NCBI RefSeq assembly: GCF_002091635.1
Contig: NZ_BDAC01000025.1
Coordinates: forward strand, 1 to 64,000
Source of the DNA: Pseudomonas indica NBRC 103045
Lineage (GTDB): Bacteria; Pseudomonadota; Gammaproteobacteria; Pseudomonadales; Pseudomonadaceae
Direction: 5' to 3'
DNA: 64,000 nucleotides
Below the pieces are notes generated by a model that did not search any database, had not been told where the DNA came from, and was given only the letters and a program-made list of their open reading frames with translations. The translations under genes were made by a program, and so were the position numbers. Positions 51,974 to 61,430 of this stretch are shown here, piece after piece; position 1 is the first letter of the stretch; each line of letters opens with the position of its first letter.

Positions 51974-52008
51974 GTGAGGGGTGAGGGGTGAGGGGTGAGG
52001 GGTGAGGG
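51974..52008 (+). repeat. Five exact tandem copies of GTGAGGG
   Basis: A 7-base unit repeated five times directly after the stop codon of the oxidoreductase gene, between it and convergent pyrF. The same sequence family (TGAGGGGTGAGG) recurs at 63541-63570 between atuE and atuF. Too short for CRISPR. Number of copies may vary between strains. Confidence 0.9.
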
Positions 52009-52034
52009 GTAAAGCCCTCGCCCCTTCCGAAGAG

Positions 52035-52730
52035 TCAGGCCAGTTCGGCGACTACGGCGGCCAAAGCCTGCGCCGGGTCGGCGGCCTGGCTGATCGGGCG
52101 ACCGATCACCAGGTAATCGGAGCCGGCGTCCAGGGCTTGGCGCGGCGTGAGGATGCGGCGCTGGTCGTCCTGGGCGCTGCCAGCCGGACGGATACCGGGG
52201 GTGACCAGTTGCAGGGCCGGCTGGGCAGCTTTCAACGCCACCGCCTCCTGCGCCGAGCAGACCAACCCGTCCAACCCCGCCTGGGCGGCCAGCCCGGCCA
52301 GGCGCAGCACCTGCTCCTGGGGCTCAACATCCAGGCCGATACCGGCCAAGTCCTCGCGCTCCATGCTGGTCAGCACGGTCACGCCGATCAGCAGCGGCTT
52401 GGGCCCGCTCAGTGCATCCAGGGTCTCGCGGCAGGCCGCCATCATGCGCAGGCCGCCGGAACAATGCACGTTGACCATCCATACGCCCAGCTCCGCCGCG
52501 GCCTTCACCGCCATCGCCGTGGTGTTGGGGATGTCGTGGAATTTCAGATCGAGGAACACCTCGAAGCCTTGCGCCTGCAGCGCCTCGACGATCGCCGGAC
52601 CACAGCGGGTGAACAGCTCCTTGCCGACCTTGACCCGGCATTGCGCCGGATTCAGCTGGGCGGCCAGGGCCAGCGCGGCCTCGCGGGTGGGGAAGTCGAG
52701 GGCGACGATGATCGGGGTCTGACAGGACAT
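52035..52730 (-). CDS. pyrF: Orotidine-5'-phosphate decarboxylase
   Basis: 231 residues. The catalytic [10 protein letters not shown] motif holds the Asp-Lys-Asp array; also [14 protein letters not shown] at the N-terminus and [25 protein letters not shown] with the phosphate-binding QDDQ region. It makes UMP in pyrimidine synthesis. The start at 52730 matches the family; a longer frame to 52856 has no ribosome site. Confidence 0.96.
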   Translation of the reverse strand: MSCQTPIIVALDFPTREAALALAAQLNPAQCRVKVGKELFTRCGPAIVEALQAQGFEVFLDLKFHDIPNTTAMAVKAAAELGVWMVNVHCSGGLRMMAACRETLDALSGPKPLLIGVTVLTSMEREDLAGIGLDVEPQEQVLRLAGLAAQAGLDGLVCSAQEAVALKAAQPALQLVTPGIRPAGSAQDDQRRILTPRQALDAGSDYLVIGRPISQAADPAQALAAVVAELA

Positions 52731-52867
52731 GGCAACTCTCGGGCAGGACGAAAACGGCGCGCATTGTACCCCATCGTGGCCCGGCCTGATTCGGTCCGTG
52801 ACCGGCTCGCCTGACAGAGCCCTTGCCAGGGCGTATGGTGAAAATATCGAGTTCAAGGAGACCTCCC

Positions 52868-53035
52868 ATGCCCTGGTACGCCTGGCTGATTCTGATCCTC
52901 GCCATCGGTTCCATCCTTGGCAGCCTGCTGCTGTTGCGCGACACGGCGAAAAAGCTGCCCCTCACCGAAGAACAACTGAAACGCATCCACGAGCGCAATG
53001 CCGAGCAGGATGCGAAGGATGCACAGGATCGTTAA
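52868..53035 (+). CDS. Small single-span membrane protein, DUF2897-like
   Basis: 55 residues: [20 protein letters not shown] then [20 protein letters not shown] and a charged tail rich in Glu, Asp and Gln. AAGGAGACCTCCC precedes the ATG. A short hydrophobic helix plus a [12 protein letters not shown] helix matches the DUF2897 pattern as I remember it. It is divergent from pyrF, as in P. aeruginosa. Function unknown. Confidence 0.75.
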   Translation: MPWYAWLILILAIGSILGSLLLLRDTAKKLPLTEEQLKRIHERNAEQDAKDAQDR

Positions 53036-53238
53036 GAGCCTGCTCAAAGGCTGTTGGGGCTTTGCCCGACCTTTTCCTCTCAAGGCGAGAGTAGATCGGG
53101 AATGGGGCTGATTTGAGGATGGTGCCAGGCTTGACTCCGCCCCCTCACCCTAGCCCTCTCCCCAGAGGGGCGAGGGGATCAGCCGTGCAGGCTTCAGATT
53201 TATGACCTGAACGATGCAACGACGAATACGCTTCAGGC

Positions 53239-53347
53239 GAAGCAACGACCAACGCAAAGCCTTAGCCCCCGCACAAACAACCCCCTCGCTGCTCTAGGGA
53301 GAGGGCCGAGGTAAGGGGGCGATCCAGCAGGCCACTCAACTGCCGAG
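53239..53347. repeat. 110-base direct repeat, copy 1
   Basis: It starts GAAGCAACGACCAACGCAAA and contains CCCCCTCG..CTCT..GGGAGAGGGCC..GG.AAGGGGGC, a palindromic core able to form a long hairpin, ending near GCCGAG. Copy 2 lies 29 bases further on. Confidence 0.85.
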
Positions 53348-53376
53348 ACCAAGACCGAACGCCCATCAGCCCCAAC

Positions 53377-53486
53377 GAAGTAACGACCAACGCAAAGCCT
53401 TAGCCTCCCGCACAAACAACCCCCTCGCCCCTCTGGGGAGAGGGCCGGGGTGAGGGGGCGATCCAGCAGGCCCTCCAATTGCCGAG
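53377..53486. repeat. 110-base direct repeat, copy 2
   Basis: It differs from copy 1 at scattered positions only. Its core CCCCCTCGCCCCTCTGGGGA and following GAGGGCCGGGGTGAGGGGG is more regular and is the form commonly seen scattered in Pseudomonas intergenic regions. Confidence 0.85.
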
Positions 53487-53657
53487 CCCCTACTGAACTC
53501 AGTAATCGGTTTGGCCCAGAACCTTCTAGCAACACCTAACGCCTTGCATGACGCCAGGCTCCAGCGACTTGCTCGATACGCAAAGCGCGACCTGTGTCAC
53601 GAGACGCGATTCCATTCCTTCGGACAGGTAAACTGCGCCCCTTCGATCGGGGGTTAC

Positions 53658-54416
53658 ATGCCTGTTCACCTGCGTTTTCTCCTGCCGCTGGCGGTGCTTG
53701 CCAGCGGTTTTCCACTGGGTTTCATCGCTCCGCAAGGCGTGGCTATCGGCATCCTGTTCATTGCGCTGGTGCTGGTCGGCGAACGCTATCTGCCCAGGCC
53801 GATCTGGTGGTCGTTGAGCCTCTCCGCCAGCGTCGCGCTGGCTGCCCACCTGCTGCCGGGCTTCAGCCCCTGGCCGTTGACCGCGCCACGGCCGTTCAGC
53901 CCGGACGCACCGCCCTATGCCGTGCGGCTGGGTTGGGACAAGCTGCTGGTCGGCCTGACGCTGCTGGCCTGGTGGCTGGGCCAGCCCAAACCTCACTCGG
54001 GAAACCTCCGGCTCGGCTACGGGGCAATGACCACCACCTTGCTGGCAGTGCCCTTGCTGGCGTTGGCGCTGGGGTTGGTCAGTTGGCAGCCGAAATGGCC
54101 TGACGAACTGCCGGTCTGGCTGGCGGTGAACCTGGGGGTGACGGTACTGACGGAGGAGCTGCTGTTTCGCGCCTGGCTACAGCGCAGCCTGATCGCCCGT
54201 TTCGGCGAATGGCCGGGCCTGCTGCTGGGGGGCGTGCTGTTCGGGGCGGTGCATCTGCCGTTCAGCCCGCCGTTCGCCCTGGTCGCCGGTGTGGCCGGGT
54301 TGGGCTACGGGTTGGCGTTCCATGCCACCGGCCGGTTGAGCGTCACGGTGCTGCTGCACGGCGCGGTCAATCTTTCCCATCTGTTGCTACTGAGCTATCC
54401 CCTTCGACTGGCATGA
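53658..54416 (+). CDS. CPBP (CAAX-like) intramembrane metalloprotease
   Basis: 252 residues, about eight hydrophobic helices. Motif 1 is TEELLFRAWLQ (Glu166, Glu167, Arg171), motif 2 FGAVHLPF (His near 197), motif 3 LLHGAVNLSH, the metal-site pattern of the CPBP/Abi family. Members cut membrane proteins or serve in self-immunity and peptide processing. The start at 53658 is chosen from the hydrophobic N-terminus; the ribosome site is GATCGGGGG. It overlaps the convergent solute-binding gene by 50 bases. Confidence 0.85.
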   Translation: MPVHLRFLLPLAVLASGFPLGFIAPQGVAIGILFIALVLVGERYLPRPIWWSLSLSASVALAAHLLPGFSPWPLTAPRPFSPDAPPYAVRLGWDKLLVGLTLLAWWLGQPKPHSGNLRLGYGAMTTTLLAVPLLALALGLVSWQPKWPDELPVWLAVNLGVTVLTEELLFRAWLQRSLIARFGEWPGLLLGGVLFGAVHLPFSPPFALVAGVAGLGYGLAFHATGRLSVTVLLHGAVNLSHLLLLSYPLRLA

Positions 54417-55191
54417 CCTGAATCCGGTAGGGCTCGAAGATTCGCGTCAGACGGCCATCACGGCGCAGATGGTCGAGCAGAGTGGCGAACTCCTTCGCAT
54501 CGATGGGCGACTCCGGACGCAACAGTGCGTAGTGGTGATAGACCTGATCCACCGTATTGGCCATCAGCAACTGGCCTTCGTACTGCGGATGCCGGACCAG
54601 AAAGTCGTCCAGGTAGGAACGGGTGACCAAGGCGACGTCCGCCCGGCCGCGCAGCACCATCAGCAGGTTGCTGTCATGGGAATAGGTCAGGGTCGCATTG
54701 AATTCCCGGCGCAGGAACTCCGGGTCCGCATTGAAGCCGGCGAAGCGGTAGTGATAGCCGTTGTAGAGCGCCAGCCGCTTGCCCTTGAGCTGGTCGAAGT
54801 AGGTCTGCCCGCGCGACGGCTCGTTGCGGGCGACGTATACCTCGGCATCTTCGAGCCCCATGTCGACCAATTGATGGGGAATACCCTGCCAGCCCCATTC
54901 GGGATTCTCGAAGATCGCGATGTCGATCCGGCCCTGCTGGAAATCACGGAAGCGCCGGGCCACAGCCGTCGGCAACAGCACGAACTGGTACTGGCCCTGG
55001 ATCTGGTTCAGCGCCGTGAGCAGTTCGGGCAGCAGGCCGGTGGCCTTCTCCTCCTCGAACTTGCCCACATAGGGCGGGAAATGCGCGCCGCTCACCTGCA
55101 CCCGTTCGGCGGCGGCGGCCATCGACGGACCGACCATCGCGCCCAACAACAGCCATAGCCCCCATAACGCCACTCGCTCTGGATGCGGCAT
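54367..55191 (-). CDS. Periplasmic solute-binding protein, family 3
   Basis: 274 residues: a signal peptide (residues 1-28, ending MAAAAE) and an SBP_bac_3 fold (VSGAHFPPYVGKFEEEKATGLLPELLTAL; LPTAVARRFRDFQQGRIDIAIFENPEWGW; LYNGYHYRFAGFN; MVLRGRADVALVTRSYLDDFL). Binds a small polar solute for an ABC transporter or sensor; no permease gene is adjacent. It is a paralogue of the next protein upstream, 62 bases away. Confidence 0.85.
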   Translation of the reverse strand: MPHPERVALWGLWLLLGAMVGPSMAAAAERVQVSGAHFPPYVGKFEEEKATGLLPELLTALNQIQGQYQFVLLPTAVARRFRDFQQGRIDIAIFENPEWGWQGIPHQLVDMGLEDAEVYVARNEPSRGQTYFDQLKGKRLALYNGYHYRFAGFNADPEFLRREFNATLTYSHDSNLLMVLRGRADVALVTRSYLDDFLVRHPQYEGQLLMANTVDQVYHHYALLRPESPIDAKEFATLLDHLRRDGRLTRIFEPYRIQVMPVEGDSSVATDGKD

Positions 55192-55253
55192 CCGCGACCT
55201 CGATCACAGAAAGATATAGGCCAGCCTAACGCAGAGACTGCTGGACAGCCAGT

Positions 55254-56042
55254 TCAGGGAGTCACCAGCGCACCTTCGGGCATCGACAGGTAATAGCGCC
55301 GCAACAGGAGGTCCAGATCGCCGCTTCGACGCAGATCGTCCAGCAGCACCGCGAGGGCCGAAGCGCTCAATGGCCCGCCGGGACGTACCAGAGCCTGGTG
55401 GTGGTACTCCTGGTCGACCCGCTCGGAGACCAGCAGCCCGTTCCCCTGCCGTGGGTGTTCGGCCAGGTACGCCTGCAGGTAGGAACGGGTGACCACGGCG
55501 ATATCCGCCCGCCCGCGCAGCACCATCAGCAGGTTGCTGTCGTGGGAATAAGTGAGCATGGCCCGGTAGTTTTCGGTCAGGAAGGCCTGGTCGGCGTTGA
55601 AGCCGGCGAAGCCATAGTGGTAGCCGCTGTAGAGCGCCAGCCGCTTGCCTTTCAGCTCGGAGAAGTAGTCCTGCCCGCGCCCCGATTCGGCACGGGCGAC
55701 ATAGACCTCGGCATCCTCGATCCCCAGATCGAGCGATGTCAGATCGACGCCCTGCCAGCCCCAGGCCGACGACTCGAAGATCATCATATCGAAGCGGGCA
55801 TGGCGGAAATCGCGGTAGCGGCGCGCAGTCGATGTGGGCAGCAGGACGAAGCGGTACTCGCCCTGGGAGCGATTGAGCAGGCCGAGCAGCTCCGGCAGCA
55901 GACCACCGGGCGCGTCGCTTTCCGGCTTGGTCACGTAAGGGGGGAAATGATAGGCGCCCACGCGCACCACTTGTTCGGCCGAGGCAGGTTGCACTACCAG
56001 CGCCAGCAGAGCGGCCAACAGGACGGTCAATATCACGCGCAA
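55254..56042 (-). CDS. Periplasmic solute-binding protein, family 3 (paralogue)
   Basis: 262 residues from a TTG at 56042, chosen because CGAGGG lies 6 bases upstream and the signal peptide (RVILTVLLAALLALVVQPASA) begins there; a frame extension to 56120 adds an unlike leader. The rest parallels its neighbour (VGAYHFPPYVTKPES; DFRHARFDMMIFESSAWGW; LYSGYHYGFAGFN; MVLRGRADIAVVTRSYLQAYL). Tandem duplicates beside the atu cluster; a link with terpenes is not shown. Confidence 0.82.
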   Translation of the reverse strand: MRVILTVLLAALLALVVQPASAEQVVRVGAYHFPPYVTKPESDAPGGLLPELLGLLNRSQGEYRFVLLPTSTARRYRDFRHARFDMMIFESSAWGWQGVDLTSLDLGIEDAEVYVARAESGRGQDYFSELKGKRLALYSGYHYGFAGFNADQAFLTENYRAMLTYSHDSNLLMVLRGRADIAVVTRSYLQAYLAEHPRQGNGLLVSERVDQEYHHQALVRPGGPLSASALAVLLDDLRRSGDLDLLLRRYYLSMPEGALVTP

Positions 56043-56154
56043 GCGGAACCCTCGAAGGACATGAAAAAACGCAACTGCGGGGCAGCGCCACCAAGCGGAC
56101 TTCCAGATGTCCCGAGCCAATTAACCGGCTCGCTTGAAGCCTAGTCGATTCCCG

Positions 56155-56778
56155 TCAAACTTCCTTGATCACCAGCGAAAGCGCCTCTTCCGCCAGTTGA
56201 TCCAGGCTCATCGGCCCCTGCGGACGGAACCAGGTGGTGGTCCATGACAGTGCGCCGGTGAGGAAGCGTCTCAGGATGAAGGGATCGGCCTTGAAATAGC
56301 CGGCCAGCTTGGCCTCGCCGAGCACTTCCAGCCAGAGCGCTTCGTAGGTGTCGCGCAGGGCCAGGATGTACGCCTGGCCCTCTTCCGACAGCGAGCGCCA
56401 TTCGTAGACCAGCACCGCCATGGCTTCGCCCGTCCCGCCCATGATCGATTGCAGCTCGCAACGGATCAGTGCCAGCACCCGCTCGCGCAGGTTGGTCGCC
56501 TCGGCCAGGGAGGCCCGCATCAGCGCGGTGTTATAGAGGATGGTTTCTTCCATGACCGAGCGGAGGATCTCATCCTTGCTCTTGAAGTGATGAAAAATGC
56601 TGCCGGACTGGATGCCCACCGCGCTCGCCAGGTCGCGAACGGTGGTGCGCTCGTAGCCTTTGCTGCGGAACAGGTGGGCCGCTGTTTGCAGCAACTTGCC
56701 CCGGGCACTGTCCGGATCGGTCACCTGCCCGCTTGCCACCAGCTCCTGCATCACTGCCTGGGCTTGTTGATCGTCCAC
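56155..56778 (-). CDS. atuR: TetR-family repressor of the atu cluster
   Basis: 207 residues. The N-terminal helix-turn-helix [30 protein letters not shown] (46-75) is TetR type; the C-terminal helices form the ligand pocket. In P. aeruginosa AtuR represses atuABCDEFGH and binds two inverted repeats in the atuR-atuA gap; two matching palindromes exist here. Divergent from atuA by 234 bases. Confidence 0.92.
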   Translation of the reverse strand: MDDQQAQAVMQELVASGQVTDPDSARGKLLQTAAHLFRSKGYERTTVRDLASAVGIQSGSIFHHFKSKDEILRSVMEETILYNTALMRASLAEATNLRERVLALIRCELQSIMGGTGEAMAVLVYEWRSLSEEGQAYILALRDTYEALWLEVLGEAKLAGYFKADPFILRRFLTGALSWTTTWFRPQGPMSLDQLAEEALSLVIKEV

Positions 56779-56904
56779 GCTATCGCTCCCCGCCTGTGGT
56801 TCCGCTCCGGCAAACCCCGCCCGCCGGTCGATCGACGGGCGTTTTCAGGTTTGTCCGGCAAGTGCTTGTCGTTATTGACGAAATTTATGCGCAGCCGGCG
56901 AGCC

Positions 56905-56975
56905 GAGCAAGCGCTTGGGCACACTTCGGGCAAGATTCCTCTTCCGAGGGGTTTTCAACCAAGCGCTTGCTTGGT
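56905..56975. promoter_or_regulatory. Two AtuR operator palindromes
   Basis: GAGCAAGCGCTTGGGC (56905-56920) and ACCAAGCGCTTGCTTGGT (56958-56975) share the perfect palindrome CAAGCGCTTG and lie between atuR and atuA; their cores are 53 bases apart. The second site is a near-perfect 18-base palindrome close to the start of atuA (38 bases), so it could block RNA polymerase. Confidence 0.8.
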
Positions 56976-57012
56976 AATGTCGAACCACCTTACAGCGCTG
57001 CGGACAATTCCA

Positions 57013-58800
57013 ATGACCAAGACCGTACGCATCGGCTGCGCCTCCGCCTTCTGGGGCGACACCTCCACCGCCGCGGCCCAGCTGGTGCAGGACGCACCGC
57101 TGGATTACCTGGTGTTCGATTACCTGGCGGAGATCACCCTGTCGATCATGGCCGGCGCCCGTCTCAAGCAACCGGACGCCGGCTACGCCACCGATTTCAT
57201 CGAAGTCCTCGCCCCGCTGCTGCCGGCGATCGCCGAACGGCGCATCCGCGTGATCAGCAATGCCGGCGGGGTCAACCCGCAGGCTTGCGCCGCCGCCTTG
57301 CGCGCCGCCTGCAACAAGGCCGGAGTGGCGCTGAAGATCGCCGTGCTGCACGGCGACGACCTGCGCCCGAAGCTCGGCGAACTGGTCAAGGCCGATGTAC
57401 GCGAGATGTTCAGCGACGAACCGCTGCCGGCCATGTGCGTCTCGGTGAACGCCTACCTCGGCGCCCCCGGCATCGTCGCGGCGCTGGAGGCGGGCGCCGA
57501 TATCGTCATCACCGGCCGGGTGGTGGACAGCGCGGTGGTCAGTGCCGCGCTGGTCCATGAGTTCGGCTGGGCCTGGGACGACTATGACCGCCTGGCCCAG
57601 GCCGCATTGGCCGGGCACATCATCGAATGCGGGGCGCAGTGCACCGGCGGCAACTTCACCGACTGGGAGCAGGTGCCGGACTACGAGCACATCGGTTTTC
57701 CCATTGTCGAAGTCGAGGCCGACGGGCACTTCGTCGTGACCAAGCCGGAAGGCAGCGGCGGGCTGGTCACGCCGTTCACGGTGGGCGAGCAACTGCTCTA
57801 CGAAATCGGCGACCCGCGCGCCTACCGCTTGCCGGACGTGATCTGCGATTTCTCCCACGTCAGCCTCGACCAGGCCGGCGCGAACCGCGTCGCCGTGGCC
57901 GGCGCCCGAGGCTTGCCGCCTACCGACCAGTACAAGGTCAGCGCCACCGCGCCGGACGGATTCCGCTGCACCGCCAGTTGCGTGATCGCCGGAATCGACG
58001 CGGTGAAAAAAGCCCATCGGGTGAGCCAGGCAATCCTTGCCAAGACCGAGGAACTGTTCCAAGAGCGCGGCTGGGGACCGTATCGCGAGACCAGCGTCGA
58101 GCTGCTCGGCAGCGAGGCCACCTACGGCCCGCACGCCATGCGCCAGGACACCCGCGAAGTGGTGATCAAGCTCGCCGTGCGCCATCCGCGCAAGGAGGCG
58201 CTGGTGCTGTTCTCCCGCGAAATCGCCCAGGCTGCCACCGGTATGGCGCCGGGCCTGACCGGCATCGTCGGCGGGCGCCCTACGGTCTATCCGGTGATCC
58301 GCCTGTTTTCCTTCCTCGTGGACAAGGCCGCCTGCGACCTCGAACTCGACCTGGACGGCCAACGCCTGGCGGTGACGCTACCGCCCAAGGCCGCCCTGGA
58401 CACCCGTGAGCTGCCCGAGGCCCTTGACCCGCCGAAGCCGGAAGGCCAGGCCCAGGTCAGCGTGCCGCTGGTACGGCTGGCAGTGGCGCGCTCCGGCGAC
58501 AAGGGCAACCACAGCAACATCGGTGTCATGGCGAGAAAGCCGGAATACCTGCCCTGGATCGCCGAGGCACTGACCAACGATGCCGTGGTGGAGTGGATGC
58601 GCCACGTGCTCGACCCGGTCGTCGGCCGGGTCGGCCGCTGGTACCTGCCCGGTACGCACAGTCTTAACTTCCTGCTGGAGAACAGTCTGGGCGGCGGCGG
58701 CGTCGCCAGCCTGCGCATCGATCCCCAAGGCAAGGCGTTCGCCCAGCAGCTTCTGGAATTCCCGGTGCCGGTGCCCCAGGCGCTGGCCGAGCGCTTATAA
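57013..58800 (+). CDS. atuA: AtuA, acyclic terpene utilisation protein (DUF1446 family)
   Basis: 595 residues starting [21 protein letters not shown]. Conserved blocks include [74 protein letters not shown] and the C-terminal [23 protein letters not shown]. AtuA is needed for growth on citronellol; its reaction is not settled, and a role in cleaving the 3-hydroxy-3-isohexenylglutaryl-CoA intermediate has been proposed. First gene of the operon, behind two AtuR sites. Confidence 0.93.
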   Translation: MTKTVRIGCASAFWGDTSTAAAQLVQDAPLDYLVFDYLAEITLSIMAGARLKQPDAGYATDFIEVLAPLLPAIAERRIRVISNAGGVNPQACAAALRAACNKAGVALKIAVLHGDDLRPKLGELVKADVREMFSDEPLPAMCVSVNAYLGAPGIVAALEAGADIVITGRVVDSAVVSAALVHEFGWAWDDYDRLAQAALAGHIIECGAQCTGGNFTDWEQVPDYEHIGFPIVEVEADGHFVVTKPEGSGGLVTPFTVGEQLLYEIGDPRAYRLPDVICDFSHVSLDQAGANRVAVAGARGLPPTDQYKVSATAPDGFRCTASCVIAGIDAVKKAHRVSQAILAKTEELFQERGWGPYRETSVELLGSEATYGPHAMRQDTREVVIKLAVRHPRKEALVLFSREIAQAATGMAPGLTGIVGGRPTVYPVIRLFSFLVDKAACDLELDLDGQRLAVTLPPKAALDTRELPEALDPPKPEGQAQVSVPLVRLAVARSGDKGNHSNIGVMARKPEYLPWIAEALTNDAVVEWMRHVLDPVVGRVGRWYLPGTHSLNFLLENSLGGGGVASLRIDPQGKAFAQQLLEFPVPVPQALAERL

Positions 58801-58845
58801 GCCAAGGCACCGCATAGCCGAGCCCCACGACGAGGACGACAACGA

Positions 58846-59721
58846 ATGGCATACGACTCGATCTTCCGACCCGGCCTGTTCGCCGGCCAGACCATCCTGG
58901 TCACCGGTGGCGGCAGTGGCATCGGCCGTTGCACCGCCCATGAACTGGCGGCCCTGGGCGCGCATGTGGTGCTGGTCGGGCGCAAGGCGGAAAAACTGGA
59001 AAAGACCGCTGGCGAAATCGGCGAGGACGGCGGCAGCGCCAGTTGGCATGCCTGCGACATCCGCGACGAGGACCAGGTGAAAGCCATGGTCGCGGCGGTG
59101 GTGGCCGAGCGCGGCACCATCCATCAATTGGTCAATAACGCCGGCGGGCAATACCCTGCCCCGCTCGCCTCGATCAACCAGAAAGGCTTCGAGACGGTGG
59201 TACGCACCAACCTGGTCGGCGGCTTCCTGGTCGCCCGCGAGGTGTTCAACCAGAGCATGAGCAAGACCGGCGGCGGCATCGTCAACATGCTCGCCGACAT
59301 GTGGGGCGGCATGCCCGGCATGGGCCATTCCGGGGCGGCACGCGCCGGCATGGAAAACTTCACCCGCACCGCCGCCGTCGAGTGGGCGCATGCCGGGGTA
59401 CGGGTGAACGCCGTGGCGCCGGGCTGGATCGCCTCCAGCGGCATGGACACCTACGAGGGTGCCTTCCGCGCGGTGATCCCCACCCTGCGGGAAAGCGTGC
59501 CGCTCAAGCGCATCGGCACCGAATCGGAGGTGTCTGCCGCCATCGTCTTCCTGCTCTCCCCCGGTGCCGCCTTCGTCAATGGCGCCACCCTGCGCATCGA
59601 CGGCGGCGCCAGCCTCGGCGGCCGGGCCTTCCCCCTGGGCAAGGCGAAACCTGGGCAGCACCAGCCGTACAACGGCTTCCACCGGGCCTTCCTGCCCGAC
59701 GTGCTGAAGGATGCGGAGTGA
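58846..59721 (+). CDS. atuB: AtuB, SDR-family protein resembling trans-2-enoyl-CoA reductase
   Basis: 291 residues. The cofactor motif is VTGGGSGIGRCTAHEL (19-34), and NNAG is at 97-100. The active-site segment reads GMGHSGAARAGMENF: the classical Tyr and Lys positions hold Ser162 and Arg166. The HSGAARAG signature is that of the peroxisomal trans-2-enoyl-CoA reductase branch as I remember it, so reduction or binding of an enoyl-CoA is likelier than alcohol oxidation. It follows atuA by 45 bases and precedes atuC by 3. Confidence 0.9.
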   Translation: MAYDSIFRPGLFAGQTILVTGGGSGIGRCTAHELAALGAHVVLVGRKAEKLEKTAGEIGEDGGSASWHACDIRDEDQVKAMVAAVVAERGTIHQLVNNAGGQYPAPLASINQKGFETVVRTNLVGGFLVAREVFNQSMSKTGGGIVNMLADMWGGMPGMGHSGAARAGMENFTRTAAVEWAHAGVRVNAVAPGWIASSGMDTYEGAFRAVIPTLRESVPLKRIGTESEVSAAIVFLLSPGAAFVNGATLRIDGGASLGGRAFPLGKAKPGQHQPYNGFHRAFLPDVLKDAE

Positions 59722-59724
59722 GTC

Positions 59725-61341
59725 ATGGCGGTCATCCAGTCGCAGATCGACACCCAGGGCGAGGATTTCGCCCGCAACCGCGAGGCCATGCTGGCGGCCG
59801 TCTCCGGCTTCCGTGAGATCGAGCAGAAGCTGCTGGACAAGGCGGCCGAAGCCAAGGCCAAGTTCGACAAGCGCGGCCAACTGCTGCCGCGCGAACGCCT
59901 GAACCTGTTGCTCGACCCCGGCGCGCCATTCCTCGAACTCTGTTCGCTGGCCGGCTACAAGCTGCACGACGACAAGGACGGCACCCAGGCCGGCGGCGGC
60001 ATCACCGCCGGCATCGGCTACATCGCCGGGGTGCGCTGCCTAGTGACCGCCAGCAACAGCGCGATCAAGGGCGGCACCATCTCCCCCACCGGCCTGAAGA
60101 AAACCCTGCGCCTGCAACAGATCGCCATGGAGAACAAGCTGCCGGTGGTGGCCCTCACCGAAAGCGGCGGCGCCAACCTCAACTACGCGGCGGAAATCTT
60201 CGTCGAAGGCGCGCGCGGCTTCGCCAACCAGGCACGGATGTCGGCCATGGGCCTCCCGCAGATCACCGTGGTGCACGGCTCCAGCACCGCCGGCGGGGCC
60301 TATCAGCCGGGGCTGTCCGACTACGTGGTGGTGGTGCGCGACAAGGCCAAGCTGTTCCTCGCCGGCCCGCCACTGCTCAAGGCAGCCACCGGCGAAGTGG
60401 CGACCGACGAGGAACTGGGCGGCGCCGCGATGCACGCCCAGGTCGCCGGCACCGCCGAATACCTGGCGGAGAACGATGCCGACGGCGTGCGCATCGTCCG
60501 CGACATCCTCGCCCTGCTGCCCTGGAACGCACAGTTGCCAGCCCGCTCGCAACGCGCCTGGCGAGAGCCGCTGTACCCGGCCGAGGACCTGCTCGGGCTG
60601 GTCCCGGCCGATCCGAAGAAGCCCTACGACGTGCGCGAGATTATCGCGAGGATCGCCGACGGCTCGGCATTCCTCGATTTCAAGAACGAGTTCGACAGCC
60701 AGACCGTCTGCGGCCACCTGGCCATCGAGGGCCAGCCCTGCGGCTTCATCGGCAACAACGGTCCGATTACCCCGAAAGGCGCCGCCAAGGCCGCGCAATT
60801 CATCCAGCTCTGCGACCAGAGCAACACGCCGATCCTGTTCTTCCACAACACCACCGGCTTCATGGTGGGTACCGAGTCGGAGCAGAACGGCGTGATCAAG
60901 CACGGCTCGAAGATGATCCAGGCGGTGGCCAACGCCCGGGTGCCCAAGCTGACCGTGGTCGTCGGCGGCTCCTACGGCGCCGGCAACTACGCCATGTGCG
61001 GCCGCGGCCTCGACCCGCGCTTCATCTTCGCCTGGCCGAACAGCCGCACGGCGGTGATGGGCGGCGCCCAGGCCGGCAAGGTGCTGCGCATCGTCACCGA
61101 GGAAAAACACGCGAAGGAAGGCAAGGTCCCCGACCCGAAGATGCTCGACATGCTGGAAACCGCCACCGCGCAAAAGCTCGACAGCCAGTCCGGCGCACTC
61201 TATGGCACCGCCAGCCTGTGGGACGACGGCCTGATCGACCCGCGCGATACCCGCAGGCTACTCGGCTACCTGCTGGACATCTGCGCGGAGGCGGACATGC
61301 GGCCGTTGAAGGCCAACAGTTTCGGCGTGGCGCGCTTTTAG
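59725..61341 (+). CDS. atuC: Geranyl-CoA carboxylase, beta (carboxyltransferase) subunit
   Basis: 538 residues, an acyl-CoA carboxyltransferase: N-half ALTESGGANLNYAAEIFVEGARGFANQARMSAMGLPQITVVHGSSTAGG region and C-half GFMVGTESEQNGVIKHGSKM with VVGGSYGAGNYAMCGRGLDPRFIFAWPNSRTAVMGG. It transfers carboxyl from biotin on AtuF to the gamma-methyl of geranyl-CoA, giving isohexenylglutaconyl-CoA. It is homologous to LiuB/methylcrotonyl-CoA carboxylase; the atu context decides the substrate. Length fits. Confidence 0.95.
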   Translation: MAVIQSQIDTQGEDFARNREAMLAAVSGFREIEQKLLDKAAEAKAKFDKRGQLLPRERLNLLLDPGAPFLELCSLAGYKLHDDKDGTQAGGGITAGIGYIAGVRCLVTASNSAIKGGTISPTGLKKTLRLQQIAMENKLPVVALTESGGANLNYAAEIFVEGARGFANQARMSAMGLPQITVVHGSSTAGGAYQPGLSDYVVVVRDKAKLFLAGPPLLKAATGEVATDEELGGAAMHAQVAGTAEYLAENDADGVRIVRDILALLPWNAQLPARSQRAWREPLYPAEDLLGLVPADPKKPYDVREIIARIADGSAFLDFKNEFDSQTVCGHLAIEGQPCGFIGNNGPITPKGAAKAAQFIQLCDQSNTPILFFHNTTGFMVGTESEQNGVIKHGSKMIQAVANARVPKLTVVVGGSYGAGNYAMCGRGLDPRFIFAWPNSRTAVMGGAQAGKVLRIVTEEKHAKEGKVPDPKMLDMLETATAQKLDSQSGALYGTASLWDDGLIDPRDTRRLLGYLLDICAEADMRPLKANSFGVARF

Positions 61342-61430
61342 AAACCCGGATTGCTCTGGTGCTTATCCGGGCTACACGAATCGAACTCTTCCCGTGCGAC
61401 GGGAGAGGAAACGGCAAGGAGAACAACAAG

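Larger units (their letters stand above)
53036..53657. other. Repeat-rich intergenic region, 620 bases without a gene
   Basis: It holds two near-identical 110-base repeats and a partial third copy of their core (CCCCTCACCCTAGCCCTCTC near 53144, with its pairing GAGGGGCGAGGGG). The frames that are open here are a by-product of the GC-rich repeats. No promoter or RNA gene recognised. Confidence 0.7.

Noticed and set aside
51974..52008. Tandem heptamer as a possible CRISPR array
   Set aside because: Units are 7 bases with no spacers; no cas gene is in the window.
53233..53535. A 100-codon minus-strand frame in the repeat region
   Set aside because: It consists of translated repeat units (repeated peptide CVGR) and has no ribosome site.
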